Position numbers and translations under genes: made by a program
DNA from: Zopfochytrium polystomum
Taxonomy: Eukaryota > Chytridiomycota > Chytridiomycetes > Chytridiales > Chytridiaceae
Direction: 5' to 3'
Length of the DNA stretch: 64,000 nucleotides
Assembly (NCBI GenBank): GCA_025765615.1
Contig: JAIVFJ010000001.1
Span: forward strand, 124,001-188,000
Notes under the pieces: model-generated
Told to the model about the DNA's origin: nothing
The model's input: the letters and a program-made list of their open reading frames with translations, nothing else
Databases searched by the model: none
Shown: piece by piece, positions 44,206-55,051 of the stretch
Layout: each line of letters starts with the position of its first letter
How positions within the stretch are numbered: the first letter of the stretch is position 1

Positions 44206-44694
44206 TCAGCACCCAGACGATCCATTCGAAACAAGCGTAGCCGTCGCGCTTCCGCTCCCATCTGCAAACGAGGCCTTGACTGGTCCTCCCGAACCGACCT
44301 TGACAGCTTGCATGCCGGCAGCTCCACCTTGCTGCTGCTGCTGCTGCTGTCCGTTCCCCGCCGCGTTCCCACCGTTCGCGCCCGTGACCGGCTTGGCGAT
44401 GCTGACCTGGCACGACGCGCCGGCGTCGTCGTTGGCCTGGATCGAGACGGCGAAGGGCGCGGTGCCGAGGGCGGGGCAGGCGGTGTTTTGCGTGTTTTTG
44501 GTGACGCAGCGGGCTGTGCGGCCGTCGGACGTGGTCACGGACCAGGTGTGGCAGACCGTGGTGGCGGCTGGAGCGGCGGGGGCGGCCGGGGCGGCGCGCG
44601 GGGTCAGGTCGACCGGGGTGGCTGTCGCACCGGGGAGGGTGATGGCGTGGAGCACAGCGACGGCGGCGGGGGCGAAGAGGATGGTGAGTTTCAT
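44206..44694 (-). CDS. Small secreted protein, tandem copy 1
   Basis: 162 residues, one exon. Signal peptide MKLTILFAPAAVAVLHAITL with likely cleavage after ATA. Then an Ala/Pro spacer, VCHTWSVTTSDGRTARCV, NTACPALGTAPFAVSIQAN, DDAGASCQVSIAKP, a Gly/Asn/Gln linker with seven Gln, and VKVGSGGPVKASFADG ending in SSGC. Five cysteines in the mature part. The family is not recognised; the compact beta-rich pattern suggests a small extracellular domain. A near-identical copy lies at 46951-47439. Confidence 0.85.
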   Translation of the reverse strand: MKLTILFAPAAVAVLHAITLPGATATPVDLTPRAAPAAPAAPAATTVCHTWSVTTSDGRTARCVTKNTQNTACPALGTAPFAVSIQANDDAGASCQVSIAKPVTGANGGNAAGNGQQQQQQQGGAAGMQAVKVGSGGPVKASFADGSGSATATLVSNGSSGC

Positions 44695-44801
44695 GGTTGG
44701 GTTCGGACTTTGGAAAAGGGCTGGTGAGGAGGGCTTGGAAGCTTTCGTGGTTTTCAGGTAGGGTTAAAGAATGCTTTTCGTGGTGCAAGAGGGGGGCGAC
44801 G

Positions 44802-44809
44802 TATTTATA
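44802..44809 (-). promoter_or_regulatory. TATA box of the small secreted protein gene, copy 1
   Basis: TATAAATA on the minus strand, 108 bp upstream of the ATG. The surrounding sequence is conserved in the second copy at 47540-47547. Confidence 0.7.
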
Positions 44810-45257
44810 TGGGGCAGGGAGGCGAAGCAAGTTAGCGGCCGAGCTCGCTCATCCGTAAATTGGTTTTTTCTGCGCTCTGCGAGAAAAAAGAGACGCGCCA
44901 AGACAACTGACAATTTGTTGCGATTTGTGTCAAATCGAAAATGGTCAGATGAGCCGCATTCGATCGCGCGCGCAGAAAAGCCGGGCCGCCAAGACTCTCA
45001 GCCACTCCTCGCCCTCGCCCTCAAAGCAAAAGGAGCTGGGTTGACGGTGACGTTCGTCTCGCGCGTGAAAGGCAAGCGGGCGGCACACGAAACGCTTATT
45101 AGCTAATGAAGCCCGCCAAGGCGCCAAGAGTAGTCTCGCGGCAAATGGCCGTTTTCCATTTGTGCACACCTGCAGGGGTGGCGGCAATAATTGGCGTCTG
45201 AATGCTTGTTGAGTTTCCACCAAAATCTCATTCTCCTGGTGGTTCCCACACTGCGTT

Positions 45258-45259
<2 letters not shown>

Positions 45260-45298
<39 letters not shown>
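45260..45298 (+). repeat. Poly(T) homopolymer, 39 bp
   Basis: Uninterrupted T run between the duplicated block and the dehydrogenase pseudogene. Confidence 0.95.
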
Positions 45299-45300
<2 letters not shown>

Positions 45301-45463
45301 GGCGTTCAGCTCCTCCATTCCAAAATCCGCTTTTCTCCGTCTAAAAGGAAGGAGAACGAAGAGAAAACGTGCCCATTTCCACGCAAATGTTCAGTAGAAC
45401 TCAGTGCAGAGTAACAAAAAGTAAAGTGTACGAAAACGCCGCAGCTCCCGAAGCGCCAATGCT

Positions 45464-46066
45464 CTACGCCGAGACCCATCGGCTCTTGGGATCGAGCAGG
45501 ATCGCGGCCGCGGCCGCGGCCTGTTCCAACTTCACCAAACCGCGTGACCTGCGCGGCCCTCTCGTCCATGCCGGGGAGCCATCATATCCGTCTTTGTCAA
45601 TCCCGGCAGCACGGCGTACACCCTGACCTTGCGCGGCCCGAGGCTCGACGGCAAGCGCCTAAGGTAGTGTAACCAGGGAACGGAGTGCGCGTGATGCCAG
45701 ACGAGATATTGAAGATGCTGCCTTCGTTCGGGATGTGCGTAACCGCCGCCAAGGTGACAAAGAGGAACGACAAAACGTTCGCCGCGATGGTTCCCTCGAT
45801 GACCACGAAGGGCGCAGTGACCGGGGCCGGCTCGCTGATGGCGGCGTTGTTGACGAGGCCCGTGATCTTGCTAAAGCGCGCAACCGTCTCTCGTCAATGA
45901 GCTTCGTCGCTCCTTCTGGGGTCGACGGCCGACGTGCCAGGACGAGGGCGGCAGCGGCAGTGGAAGCCTTGTAGTTGACGACAACGGCGGTGGATTTGTG
46001 GGCTACCTGCTTGGCGATGGCGGCGCCGATCCCCTGTGCGGCGCCCGTGATGACGATGACACGATG
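45464..46066 (-). pseudogene. Short-chain dehydrogenase/reductase pseudogene
   Basis: The minus strand shows the Rossmann start VIVITGAAQGIGAAIAKQVA, then (after a two-base GA insertion near 45888) ARFSKITGLVNNAAIS, VIEGTIAANVLSFLFVT, IFNISSGITRTPFPGYTTL, then VRVYAVLPGLTKTDMMA and PKSRWVSA with stop at 45464. The catalytic Tyr survives in GYTTL but the following YxxxK lysine and about 20 residues of helix are deleted. No start codon or exon is evident upstream of the Rossmann motif. Confidence 0.75.
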
Positions 46067-46101
46067 AAAGGATAAGATTACTGAGTGAAAGTCCCGTGTA
46101 T

Positions 46102-46102
<1 letters not shown>

Positions 46103-46144
<42 letters not shown>
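46103..46144 (+). repeat. (GT)n microsatellite
   Basis: About 21 GT units. Confidence 0.95.
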
Positions 46145-46147
<3 letters not shown>

Positions 46148-46411
46148 TAGGTAAGAGCAAGAGTTTGGTGAGGCTGCAAAATTCCACGGCAGGCAGGAAC
46201 CGAGAGGATGGGGGGAGATATGAAGTGTTTTTGACCAGCAACAGTGGCCGCGGGGGGTTTTATATCCAATACTGGGGTTGCCCGTTTCGGTTGCAAGCGT
46301 CGCGACGCTCCGCCTGTGTCGCCTTCCCTTCCACGCACGGCTTTGGTTTTTTGGTTTTGCAATTTAATAAACTCGAACAGCATTTTGGGTTCAATTGCGG
46401 ATTGATGCCCG

Positions 46412-46414
<3 letters not shown>

Positions 46415-46446
<32 letters not shown>
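46415..46446 (+). repeat. Poly(T) homopolymer, 32 bp
   Basis: Uninterrupted T run to the left of the second duplicated block. Confidence 0.95.
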
Positions 46447-46447
<1 letters not shown>

Positions 46448-46950
46448 TCGCACCGTTTCGTATGTCAACTCTAAGGATCCAGTTAATGCATGCGGCGGAG
46501 GGGAATGGTGTGGAGAGTGCGACCTTTCAAATCGTTCGGCCGCGGGCTAACGAATTCCCCGAAACCCACGCCAACACGAACAAAAATGGCGCTGCTGCTT
46601 ACTTCAACGCATTGGCATCAGGTAGCGGAAGAAGAGGAGGCGAAGTCAACCGACTCGTAATTTTATTTTGGCTCCGGCTTTCACGAGGAGCGTCCGATTC
46701 CGCTAGTTTCAATGGAGACGGGAGGAGGTCGGCCCAGCGTGCCTCCAAGTCCAAACGAAACCGCATGTTGAAAGGAAACTGAAGCAAAGAGGATGCGAGG
46801 AGCAGAGTAAAAGACCGAGACTGGGATGGGGAGCGGAGCGAACTTTCAAGCAGTGCAAGGGACAAGGGGTCGGAGTGGGAACATACTGTGATAAAACCAA
46901 CAGGAAAAAAAACGAGTTTTGCGATGGTGCTTTACAAAGGATGAACCGAC

Positions 46951-47439
46951 TCAGCACCCAGAAGATCCATTCGAAACAAGCGTGACCGTCGCGCTTCCGC
47001 TCCCATCCGCAAACGCGGCCTTGACTGGTCCTCCCGAACCGACCTTGACAGCCTGCATGCCGGCAGCTCCACCTTGCTGCTGCTGCTGCTGCTGCTGTCC
47101 GTTCCCCGCCGCGTTCCCACCGTTCGCGCCCGTGGCCGGCTTGGCGATGCTGACCTGGCACGACGCGCCGGCGTCGTCGTTGGCTTGGATCGAGACGGCG
47201 AACGGCGCGGTGCCGAGCGCGGGGCAGGCGGTGTTTTGCGAGTTTTTGGTGACGCAGCGGGCTGTGCGGCCGTCGGACGTGGTCACGGACCAGGTGTGGC
47301 AGACCGTGGGGGCGGCTGGAGCGGCGGGGGCGGCCGGGGCGGCGCGCGGGGTGAGGTCGACCGGGGTGGCTGTCGCACAGGGGGAGGTGAGAGCGAGGAT
47401 TAGAGCGACGGCGGGGGCGAAGAGGGCGGTGAATTTCAT
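46951..47439 (-). CDS. Small secreted protein, tandem copy 2
   Basis: 162 residues; start at 47439 (MKFTALFAPAVALILALTSP). The mature part is nearly identical to copy 1 (VCHTWSVTTSDGRTARCV, DDAGASCQVSIAKP, SSGC end), with eight rather than seven Gln in the linker. The signal peptide is the most changed part. Same TATA box and leader as copy 1. Confidence 0.85.
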   Translation of the reverse strand: MKFTALFAPAVALILALTSPCATATPVDLTPRAAPAAPAAPAAPTVCHTWSVTTSDGRTARCVTKNSQNTACPALGTAPFAVSIQANDDAGASCQVSIAKPATGANGGNAAGNGQQQQQQQQGGAAGMQAVKVGSGGPVKAAFADGSGSATVTLVSNGSSGC

Positions 47440-47539
47440 GGTTGGCTTTGGACTTGGGCAAAAGGCTATCGGGAGCTTTGGAGCTTGTTTTTCAAGTTGG
47501 GTTAAAGAATGCTTTTCGTGGTGCAAGAGGGGAGCGACG

Positions 47540-47547
47540 TATTTATA
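47540..47547 (-). promoter_or_regulatory. TATA box of the small secreted protein gene, copy 2
   Basis: TATAAATA on the minus strand, 101 bp upstream of the ATG, in the same context as in copy 1. Confidence 0.7.
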
Positions 47548-47860
47548 TGGGGGCAGGGAGGCAAAGCAAGCAGACAGCAGAGCTCGAATCTCTCTAAATT
47601 GATTTTTTCCGGCTTCGCGCGAAAAAGGAGACGCAGCCAAGACAACTCGTTCTCCAAGATTTTTGCCAATTTGTAGAAGTTTGTGTCCAAATCGAAAATG
47701 GTCAGATGAGCCGCGTTCGAGAGCGCAGAAGAGTCGGGCGGCCAAGAATCTCAGCCACGGCCCCCGGCTCAAAGTGGAAAGCGGGTTGTGGAACACGAAA
47801 AGCTCATTAGCTAATGATACTGCCAAGACGCCAAGATTTGTTTCGCGGCAGAAATATCAT

Positions 47861-49523
47861 TTCCTCAATGCACTGGCCGCAAACACAAAGAAATGCTTGT
47901 GAGGGTTGGTGAAGTTGATGCAAGTGAAAACAAAGCTGCAAACCTGCACCCCTACTACCGATATTCCTTCTAACATCAGCTGAGTCGATGCAAAAGCGCC
48001 AAGTCCGACGAAGCCTTGGCGCAATCATTCTCTGCTAAATTACCAGCCCCTCGTGGTCGACAGCTTCGAGAACAGCTCAGAATGCTCTACTTTCAATGTT
48101 CTTTTTGGTTGATAATTAAGTTATATTCGCATGGAGGGTCAAAGAAATCCAAAATATCTCATCTAAAAGCAAACCGTGTTTGCAGCGAAAAAAAGAAGAA
48201 AAATCACGCTATTAATTCAACTGTGTTACAGAAGCGGATAACTGCGAGTACGCGTGTGTGAAGCGATTTCCAAGCATTGCTGTTGAGGCTTCGTCAGCTC
48301 TGGGCTTTCAGGCGTCCCAAAGTACTGGAAGTTTGGCTACACTTTTTAATTAATTGGTTTGCCGGTTGGAAGTTATTCTGCTTCTGATAGGAAATTCGTC
48401 GATCGCCCACGTACAGGCGTGCCTTTGCCGTCACCGGCGAGGTTGAGTCTCGACAAACTTGCTTGCCCACGCCACCCTCAACGTCGCCGCCGCTGTCGAC
48501 GATCGATTCACCCGCCCAGCCCCTGATCGACCTTGTCGCCGGCGCCTTTTCCTACTCCGACGCCATTGCGGCGCCTGGAAGGCCAGGACCTCGCCCCACT
48601 CCCGCCGACTGGCGACCCCTTTGAAAAACCCCCGCACGAAGGAGCCCGCTTGCAAGCCCGAGCTCCCTCGCAATCACGAACAGAATCGAAGGTCGAAGAG
48701 GTCGGTTTGCGCACACGCACACACTCACACTCAAACGACAGGAAAAATGCACAGCGTGCTTGCAGTTAAGTGCTTGCACTGCTCCTTGGTTTTCGTGTGT
48801 CGGTCGGATTTTCTCGGAGACGATTTAGCCGATTGGCTTTGGCAGCCCAAGGGACAGAAGAGAAGGAGTGAGAGACAGAGAGAGAGGGAGAGACAGAGAG
48901 ACAGATAGAGAGAGGAGAGGAGAGGAACAGAAAGAAAGAAAGAAAGAAAGAAAGAAAAGGTTCTTCCGCAAGTTCCGCCAGAAAGATTTGTGAGAAGACA
49001 AAGCCGTCGCTGCATGCAATTTTTTTTCCTTTCTTCCTTCTTTGTTTGTTATTTGCTTTCGGTGAATAAACTATTCGAGGGCGAGGAAGGCGCATAACAA
49101 AATAACAAAAAAAAAAGGGCTAAAAACAGCCGAATTGAGCCGAGAACGGGACTCAGTGAGATTGGGAGAGAGAGGGTGTGTATGTGCAGTGACAGCGAGA
49201 GATAGAAGAGAGGGATTGAGAGAGAGACAGGGACAGAGAGAGAGAAAGGGAAAGAGAGAGAGAGACAGAGAGATAGAGAGAGAGAGAGAAGGCGTAGAGA
49301 CAGGGACTCGGAGCGGGAGAAGGAGAAGGATCGCCGAGAGTATATATACACACAGCACCTTGATATCCCCCGCTTCACCAAGTCATCTCTCAAAATCTAG
49401 ATTCGCCCAATAGTGAACGACCAAACGGAGGCAGCCTACCCGCGCGCCACCTCGCTTCTTCACCATTGGCTTCACATCACGATCTCAGCCTCATCCTGTT
49501 CCAGCCTCACCCACAAAGTCATC
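47861..49523. other. Intergenic region / MFS gene promoter
   Basis: No gene supported. GA-rich microsatellite stretches at about 48865-48958 and 49160-49325 precede the transporter; a TATATATA sequence at about 49340-49348 may be its TATA box (about 180 bp upstream of the ATG). Confidence 0.5.
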
Positions 49524-51337
49524 ATGCCCTCTCCTGAGCTCCCTCCATTGAACTTCGCCACCGCCAACGCTGACGCCTCCAACCACAACGTCGATGCACC
49601 GAACCGTCCACCGTCGCGGGGGTCGGTAGCCTCCACTCATGTTGCCGAACCGTTTCCGTCAGTGTCTTCGGAATCAGATCCAAAGAAGGCGTCACATGAA
49701 GTTGCCGTGGATGTCAATGAGACGAACGTTGTAAGTTTCTCGGGCGCGTCGGCCCAGCGCTGACAAACGATTTTTCATCGCGGCTAACATATCCCTCGTT
49801 CTCTGTTCTCAATCGCTGCTCAGGTCGACTGGGATGGACCGGAAGACCCAGAAAACCCAAGAAACTGGTCGAAACTAAGAAAATGGATCGGTGTCGCCAT
49901 CGTGGGCATTTTCACGCTAATGACCGCAATGGGCTCGTCCGTCGTCGCTCCCTCCGTTCCTTACATCGCCATTGGTATGCTTTGCCCCCTTTGCGTAATC
50001 GACCGAAATTTTGACCTCTTTGGCCTCACAAAAGACCTCAGCGCGTCCACGACCCTCCAAAAAGAAATGATCATCTCAATCTATGTGCTATCCTTTGGTC
50101 TTGGTCCTCTACTCGTTGGCCCCCTCTCGGAAATCTACGGCCGTCGATGGCTCATGATCATCTGCAACGCCGCCTTCCTCGTGTTCAACATTGCCTGCTC
50201 CTTTGCAACTTCATACACACAGATGCTGATCTTCCGTTTCTTGGCTGCCCTCGGTGGCAGCGGTCCCATTGCGGTACGTTTCTATTTCTTTATCACTGCT
50301 TTTGTAACTTTTGCTCATAAACCTCAAAACCGCAGATTGGTGCCGGCGTCATCAGCGACATGTTCTCCCCAAAAGAGTTTGGCGTCGCCGTCAACATGTA
50401 CTCGCTCGCGCCACTTCTCGGCCCCGCGGTGGGTCCCCTCATCGGCTCCCTCATCACCCAGAACTCGTCGTGGCATTGGGTGTTCCAATTTATCAGCATC
50501 TGCGACGCGGTGGCGCTTGTCTTTGGCTTCTTCTACCTCAAAGAGTCGTACGCGCCGGCAATCCTCGAGTCCAAAGCCGCGCGGCTGCGCAAGACCACGG
50601 GCAACGACGCGCTGGTCGCCGCCGGCGGCGGCACGTCGAGCAAGAGCTTCGCGACGGTGCTCGCAGAGTCGATCAAGCGTCCCTTCATCCTCCTCTTTAC
50701 TCAACCCATCGTCATGATCATCTCGCTCTACATGGCGTACCTCTACGGCATCCTTTACCTCGTCATCGCAACCTTCACTCAGCTCTGGGTGGTCCGCTAC
50801 CACGAGACCCTCTCCATCTCGGGTCTCCACTACCTCGCGCTCGGCATCGGCCTCCTCGGCGGCACCCTCGCCTCCGGGCCGGTCATGGACCGCATCTACC
50901 TCAACCTGCGCGAGAAAAATGGCGGCGTTGGGGTGCCCGAGCACCGTCTCCCGATCACAATCCCTCTCTCCTTCGTACTCCCGATCGGGCTCTTCATGTA
51001 CGGGTGGACGGCGCAGCAAAGGGTGTTCTGGCTCGCGCCGGACGTGGGGATGATGCTATTTGGGCTGGCGTTCACGATCGAGTTCCAGGCGCTGGCAGTG
51101 TACGTTGTGGACGGGTACCGGCGGTACGCCGCCAGCGCCATGGCCGCGGCGTCGTTCCTGCGCTCGGTCGCTGGCTTCGCGTTCCCACTGTTTGCACAGG
51201 ACATGTACGACAAGCTCGACTACGGGTGGGGGAACTCGGTGCTGGGGTTTGTCGCGGTCGCGTGCATCCCGGCGTCGTTCTTGCTGTACAAGTACGGCGG
51301 GTGGCTGCGCAGCCGCAGCTCGTACGCCGCTGGATAA
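49524..51337 (+). CDS. MFS multidrug/polyamine exporter (DHA1-type)
   Basis: Four exons: first intron from 49731 to 49823, second about 49975-50031, third about 50274-50335, all GT-AG with matching phase. A hydrophilic N-terminal region leads to VDWDGPEDPENPRNWSK, the signature that precedes TM1 in fungal DHA1 drug:H+ antiporters. Then SSVVAPSVPYIA, a motif-A loop LSEIYGRRWLMII between TM2 and TM3, LGGSGPIAIGAG, SLAPLLGPAVGPLIGS (motif C-like), a central cytosolic loop and six more membrane segments ending in YKYGGWLR. About 12 TM segments. Likely exports drugs or polyamines from the plasma membrane; substrate not predictable. Confidence 0.93.
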
Positions 51338-52404
51338 TGATATGGGCTGAAATGTTCTTAAGACTGACTTCGTTTTTATCGAACCTTTATCCTTTTTAAC
51401 TTACAACGAAAATGTTTTGGAATCCGTTACAGGGTCCATCTTCACTCGTACTACTTCTCTTTTTTTCTGTTGGCTTCTGCATCATCGTATGCACAATATA
51501 TGACCACGGGATGTCACTGTCTCCCTCATACGAAACCTGCTCGCGCAACTGGCTATCTCGCGCTAAACTCATCGAAACTTCACCTTGTCGCTTGATATGT
51601 ATATGGGATAGTGAACAAGGTTGAAATTTGAGAACCAATGCTCCTTGTGAAATCCTGGTTGGAGCTCGTTCAACCAGGTAATCGCACACAGATTACACAA
51701 AGAGACGCTGCATGTCTGGAGAGCAATCGCTTTTCACCAGAATTACTCAGCAGGCTTCTTCTTTCTGTGGACGCTTGGTCGAAAGTCTTGTCCTCGGTGT
51801 GAGGGAGGAGCTGCAGTGCAGGCGACAGCATCGACATCTATGACAAACAGTAGATGAGCTGTTAAGTTTTATTTCCCGCTGATAGTGGCAGAAGCACTCA
51901 ACCCCAACAAGATCCAATCCAAATTCACGCGAAACTGAATTGGCACGACTGCGGGGCGGCACCATGCAAAGCTAGGCTGGGCACCGCGGTGGCATGGCCA
52001 CATGGCGTTGAGTGGCCTAGTCCTTCATCAAAACCGTGCCAACCCCTTAATCAGGAAAATTCGCCGAGCCGGAATGCGCTTATTTATTGGGACCTGCCTG
52101 AGTGCACCTCGGTACAGTTGTTACTGAGCTTGGAGGTCCCAGATATCAACATTATCCGCCCGGTGTGACTTCATCAGCTAGGAGAGATATCTGACAAATC
52201 CGAAATTGGTCCAGCGCCCAAACTTGAAATTGTCTGACAAAATTGTCTCGTGCAATACCACTTCGCCCCAACCCGCCACAACAAACTCTTAATTTAAGAT
52301 AAACGAGGCCCTAATTAAGCACACATACTTCGTTCCGCCCAATACGTCACCCGTCATCGTCAGTGATACAACCTCCATTACGGCGCAGTGCTTAATCTAG
52401 CACG
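51338..52404. other. Intergenic region between convergent genes
   Basis: No gene, RNA or repeat recognised. Confidence 0.4.
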
Positions 52405-54477
52405 TCACCCGCACCAATCGTCTGTCCTCTTATCCTGCATGGCGTCCAGCTCCGCCCGCATAAACAGCCTCAAGTACAGCCGGCCCCAGAAGCTCCGCTT
52501 CAAGCTGCCCAGGGACGGCACGCCGTTCCACTCCCCCAGAACAGACCCGTCCCGGTACCGCTGCGGCTGGCACGGGCCCTTGATCGCCGGCGCCAGCGGT
52601 GGCTTTACCCCGCCGCACTCCAGTTGCGCCGCAACGGCCTCGTCCGGATAAACGAACCACCGCAGCCACTCGTGGGCGGGAATGATGCGCTGGCGGTGGC
52701 CGTCGTCGCGACTGCGTTTGGGCTCGGCGGCGGCCGCGACGGCCGCCGCCAGGCAGGCGTCCGCCAGGCACGTGTCTGCCAAGACCGCCGCCCGCCGCAG
52801 GTTCTCGCGCCGGTGCGCCGCGAGGTCAAACGCCTCCGCAGCGGCGGGCGGGAACGCCGCGCGGCTGTTCAAATTCAAGGCCGACAGGCGTTTCTCCGCC
52901 GGCAGCAGCATCAGCCCACCGCCATCGCCTCGGGGTTCCGCCCTGTGCCTCCAAGCGCCTGTCCGCGGGTCGAAGCGGTAGTCCGGGAGTAGCCGCCATC
53001 CGTGGGTCGCGACGAAATGCACGGCGTCGAGCAAGTACTGTACATCCGCGTCGTCGGCAAAGTACGGCACGCCGACGCGGGTCGCTCCCGGTTTGAGGAC
53101 CTCGTCGCCGGCGACGACGGCGTAGCCGAGTGCGACGATGTGATTGCGACGGAGGCCGAGCAGGCGGGCGCCGTAGGGTCCTGCGCAGTGGCAGCCGCCG
53201 CGGGAGAGCACGCCAAAGAGGTCGTTGAGCAGCGCGCAGACAAAGTTGTGGTGGAGGAAGCGGTCACCGAAGCGGACCATGAACGAAAAGATCGGGAGCT
53301 GGTGGTGGTGCTCTGGCGCGGATGGGTCGTTGTGGCCGAGGAGGACGATGTGGTCGTTTTGGGCCAGGGAGCGCCGCACTCGGCGCACGAGGTCGCGCTC
53401 GATGGCTGCGATGCGGGCGGCGCCGACGCGCAGCTTGAGCTCGATGGCGAGGCCGAGCCGGATGCTACCGAGGATGTCCGGCGTGCCGCCCTCCTCGCGC
53501 TCGACGGGGTTGGCGAGGTAGCTGTGTGCCTTTTCTGTGACGAACAGCACCGTGCCGCCGCCGGGGGCCGACGGGGGTGCGTTGCGCGGCAGGACGTCCC
53601 TCTTGACGATCAGCACACCGGGCGTCCCTGGCCCTCCCACAAACTTGTGTCCCGAAAAGAACACCGCGTCTTTGCTCGCGGCGGGGTCGCCGGACGGGTT
53701 CATGTCGATGTCAACGTACGGCGCCGCAGCAGCGTAGTCCCAAAAGGCTAGCGCGCCGTGCTTGTGGAGCAGTCGCGTGGTGCGGTCGACGTCCGCCAAC
53801 GCCCCCGTCACGTTCGACGCCGCGGTGAACGCGCCGATCTTGAGTTTGCGCCCGCGGAACCGAACCAGCTGCTGCTCCAGCTCGGCGTAATCGATCAGCG
53901 CGCCAAAGCCGTTTCCTCTGACTGGCCGCGCCTCGGGGATCTCGACGACGTCTGCGGCAAGCAGCTCCCGCCACGGCAGGAGGTTGGAGTGGTGGGCAAA
54001 GGGGCAAGTGAAGATGGCGGGGCGCGAGCTGGGCAGAGAGCTCCTTGGCATCCTGTCGAGGCCCATGGCCGTAATCAGTTTCGCGACGGCGCCAGTGCAG
54101 CCGTGACCGGCAAAGAGGACGACGTCGCGCCGTCCGGGGCCGTGGCCGCTGATCCAGGCGTTGACAGCCCTGGCAATCGTCTGGCGGGCTTCCTCGCGCA
54201 GCGCCGTGGTCTGCAGGCCAGTGATTGAGGTGGTGGTGTGCGTGTTTCCGTATGTCGGGAGGACGTTGGTTTGGATGAAGGCCTCGACGCACTCGAGGGC
54301 CCTGCCGCTGGCAGTGTAGTCTGCGTAGCACTGGGCTGTAGTCCCAAAGGGCGTGCGAAACAGCGCGTCGCGGCCTATAATTTGCTGGCGGATGTCGGCC
54401 AGCAGAGTGTCCGTCTGCTGCTGGTCCTGCTGGTCGTGCTGTTGCTGCTGCTGCGCATCGGAGCAGTGGGGCTTCAT
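52405..54477 (-). CDS. Class V aminotransferase / cysteine-desulfurase-like PLP enzyme
   Basis: 690 residues, one exon. I start at 54477 (MKPHCSDAQ followed by a Gln/Asp-rich stretch); the open frame extends upstream but overlaps a family fragment on the other strand. PLP fold-type I motifs: YADYTASGRALECVE, YGNTHTTTSITG, LFAGHGCTGAVAKLI, FTCPFAHHSNLLPW, FTAASNVTGALAD, FWDYAAAAPYVDIDM, and the Schiff-base lysine in FFSGHKFVGGPGTPGVL. A cysteine pair in GVLSRGGCHCAGPYG sits where SufS-type enzymes have their active Cys. A C-terminal region of about 170 residues (FDPRTGAWRHRAE onward) is additional to the enzyme fold. Sulfur or amino-group transfer is likely; the substrate is unknown. Confidence 0.85.
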   Translation of the reverse strand: MKPHCSDAQQQQQHDQQDQQQTDTLLADIRQQIIGRDALFRTPFGTTAQCYADYTASGRALECVEAFIQTNVLPTYGNTHTTTSITGLQTTALREEARQTIARAVNAWISGHGPGRRDVVLFAGHGCTGAVAKLITAMGLDRMPRSSLPSSRPAIFTCPFAHHSNLLPWRELLAADVVEIPEARPVRGNGFGALIDYAELEQQLVRFRGRKLKIGAFTAASNVTGALADVDRTTRLLHKHGALAFWDYAAAAPYVDIDMNPSGDPAASKDAVFFSGHKFVGGPGTPGVLIVKRDVLPRNAPPSAPGGGTVLFVTEKAHSYLANPVEREEGGTPDILGSIRLGLAIELKLRVGAARIAAIERDLVRRVRRSLAQNDHIVLLGHNDPSAPEHHHQLPIFSFMVRFGDRFLHHNFVCALLNDLFGVLSRGGCHCAGPYGARLLGLRRNHIVALGYAVVAGDEVLKPGATRVGVPYFADDADVQYLLDAVHFVATHGWRLLPDYRFDPRTGAWRHRAEPRGDGGGLMLLPAEKRLSALNLNSRAAFPPAAAEAFDLAAHRRENLRRAAVLADTCLADACLAAAVAAAAEPKRSRDDGHRQRIIPAHEWLRWFVYPDEAVAAQLECGGVKPPLAPAIKGPCQPQRYRDGSVLGEWNGVPSLGSLKRSFWGRLYLRLFMRAELDAMQDKRTDDWCG

Positions 54478-54904
54478 ATTGCAGCGGCTCCTCCTTCCTG
54501 CGCGACAAGCAGCAGGCGGCTGTTCCCGGAGGTTGTGGTAGTGAGTGCTGCGAGAGAGCGCTAGTGTAGCAACAAATGCGCGACAAGGGTTAACGAGTGG
54601 GTGGAGTGATGAGGGGCTGCTGGATGTGGCTGGCACAAGACACAAAATGAAGCAGAAAGAAGGGAAAAAAGCAGAAACCACATTGTGCTGCCCGTCACGT
54701 GATATGTCTAACCACAACAACCAAAAAAAAAAAATAATAATAATAATAATAAAAATAAAATCAAGGTTTGCCTCGTGTTGCCCTGGCTGTCTTCGCACAC
54801 AACGCGCACCCCCTGCAACGAACGGTGCACGAAATGCGCCGTGGCACCACCCCGTTTTTGGTACCGAAAGCCGAAGACCTTCGGGCCGTGAAGACAGCGA
54901 CCGC
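54478..54904. other. Promoter region of the class V aminotransferase gene
   Basis: AAT microsatellite at about 54733-54760. No coding signal I trust. Confidence 0.4.
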
Positions 54905-55051
54905 AACCCTGCTTCGAGAAAGCCACCCTTTTTCCACAACTGCGGGCCGGCCCGGGTGGCGGCGGACTTTGCCGTTCCAGAGAGCGTGGCGATCTTGGAC
55001 GCGACCGTGCTGGACGACGGCTTCAAGTGGAGTTTCCCCAAGTTGTGCTAA
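54905..55051 (+). pseudogene. 3' remnant of an eight-cysteine family gene
   Basis: Reads CGPA then ADFAVPESVA and ATVLDDGFKWSFPKLC with a stop at 55051, the end of the family's C-terminal domain; the preceding ~370 residues are missing. Confidence 0.7.

Larger units (their letters stand above)
43800..45150. repeat. Duplicated block, copy 1
   Basis: The coding region, the 3' flank (for example the AAGGGACAAGGGGT segment near 44046) and the 5' flank up to the ATTAGCTAATGA segment near 45097 all recur in the same order and orientation at 46660-47860. Borders are approximate. Confidence 0.75.
46660..47860. repeat. Duplicated block, copy 2
   Basis: Direct repeat of 43800-45150, about 2.75 kb away. 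The coding parts are nearly identical; the flanks have diverged with small indels. Confidence 0.75.

Noticed and set aside
54478..55041. N-terminal extension of the class V aminotransferase to 55041
   Set aside because: The frame is open but runs through an AAT microsatellite (Ile/Phe string) and the antisense of a family fragment; ATG at 54477 is a better start.
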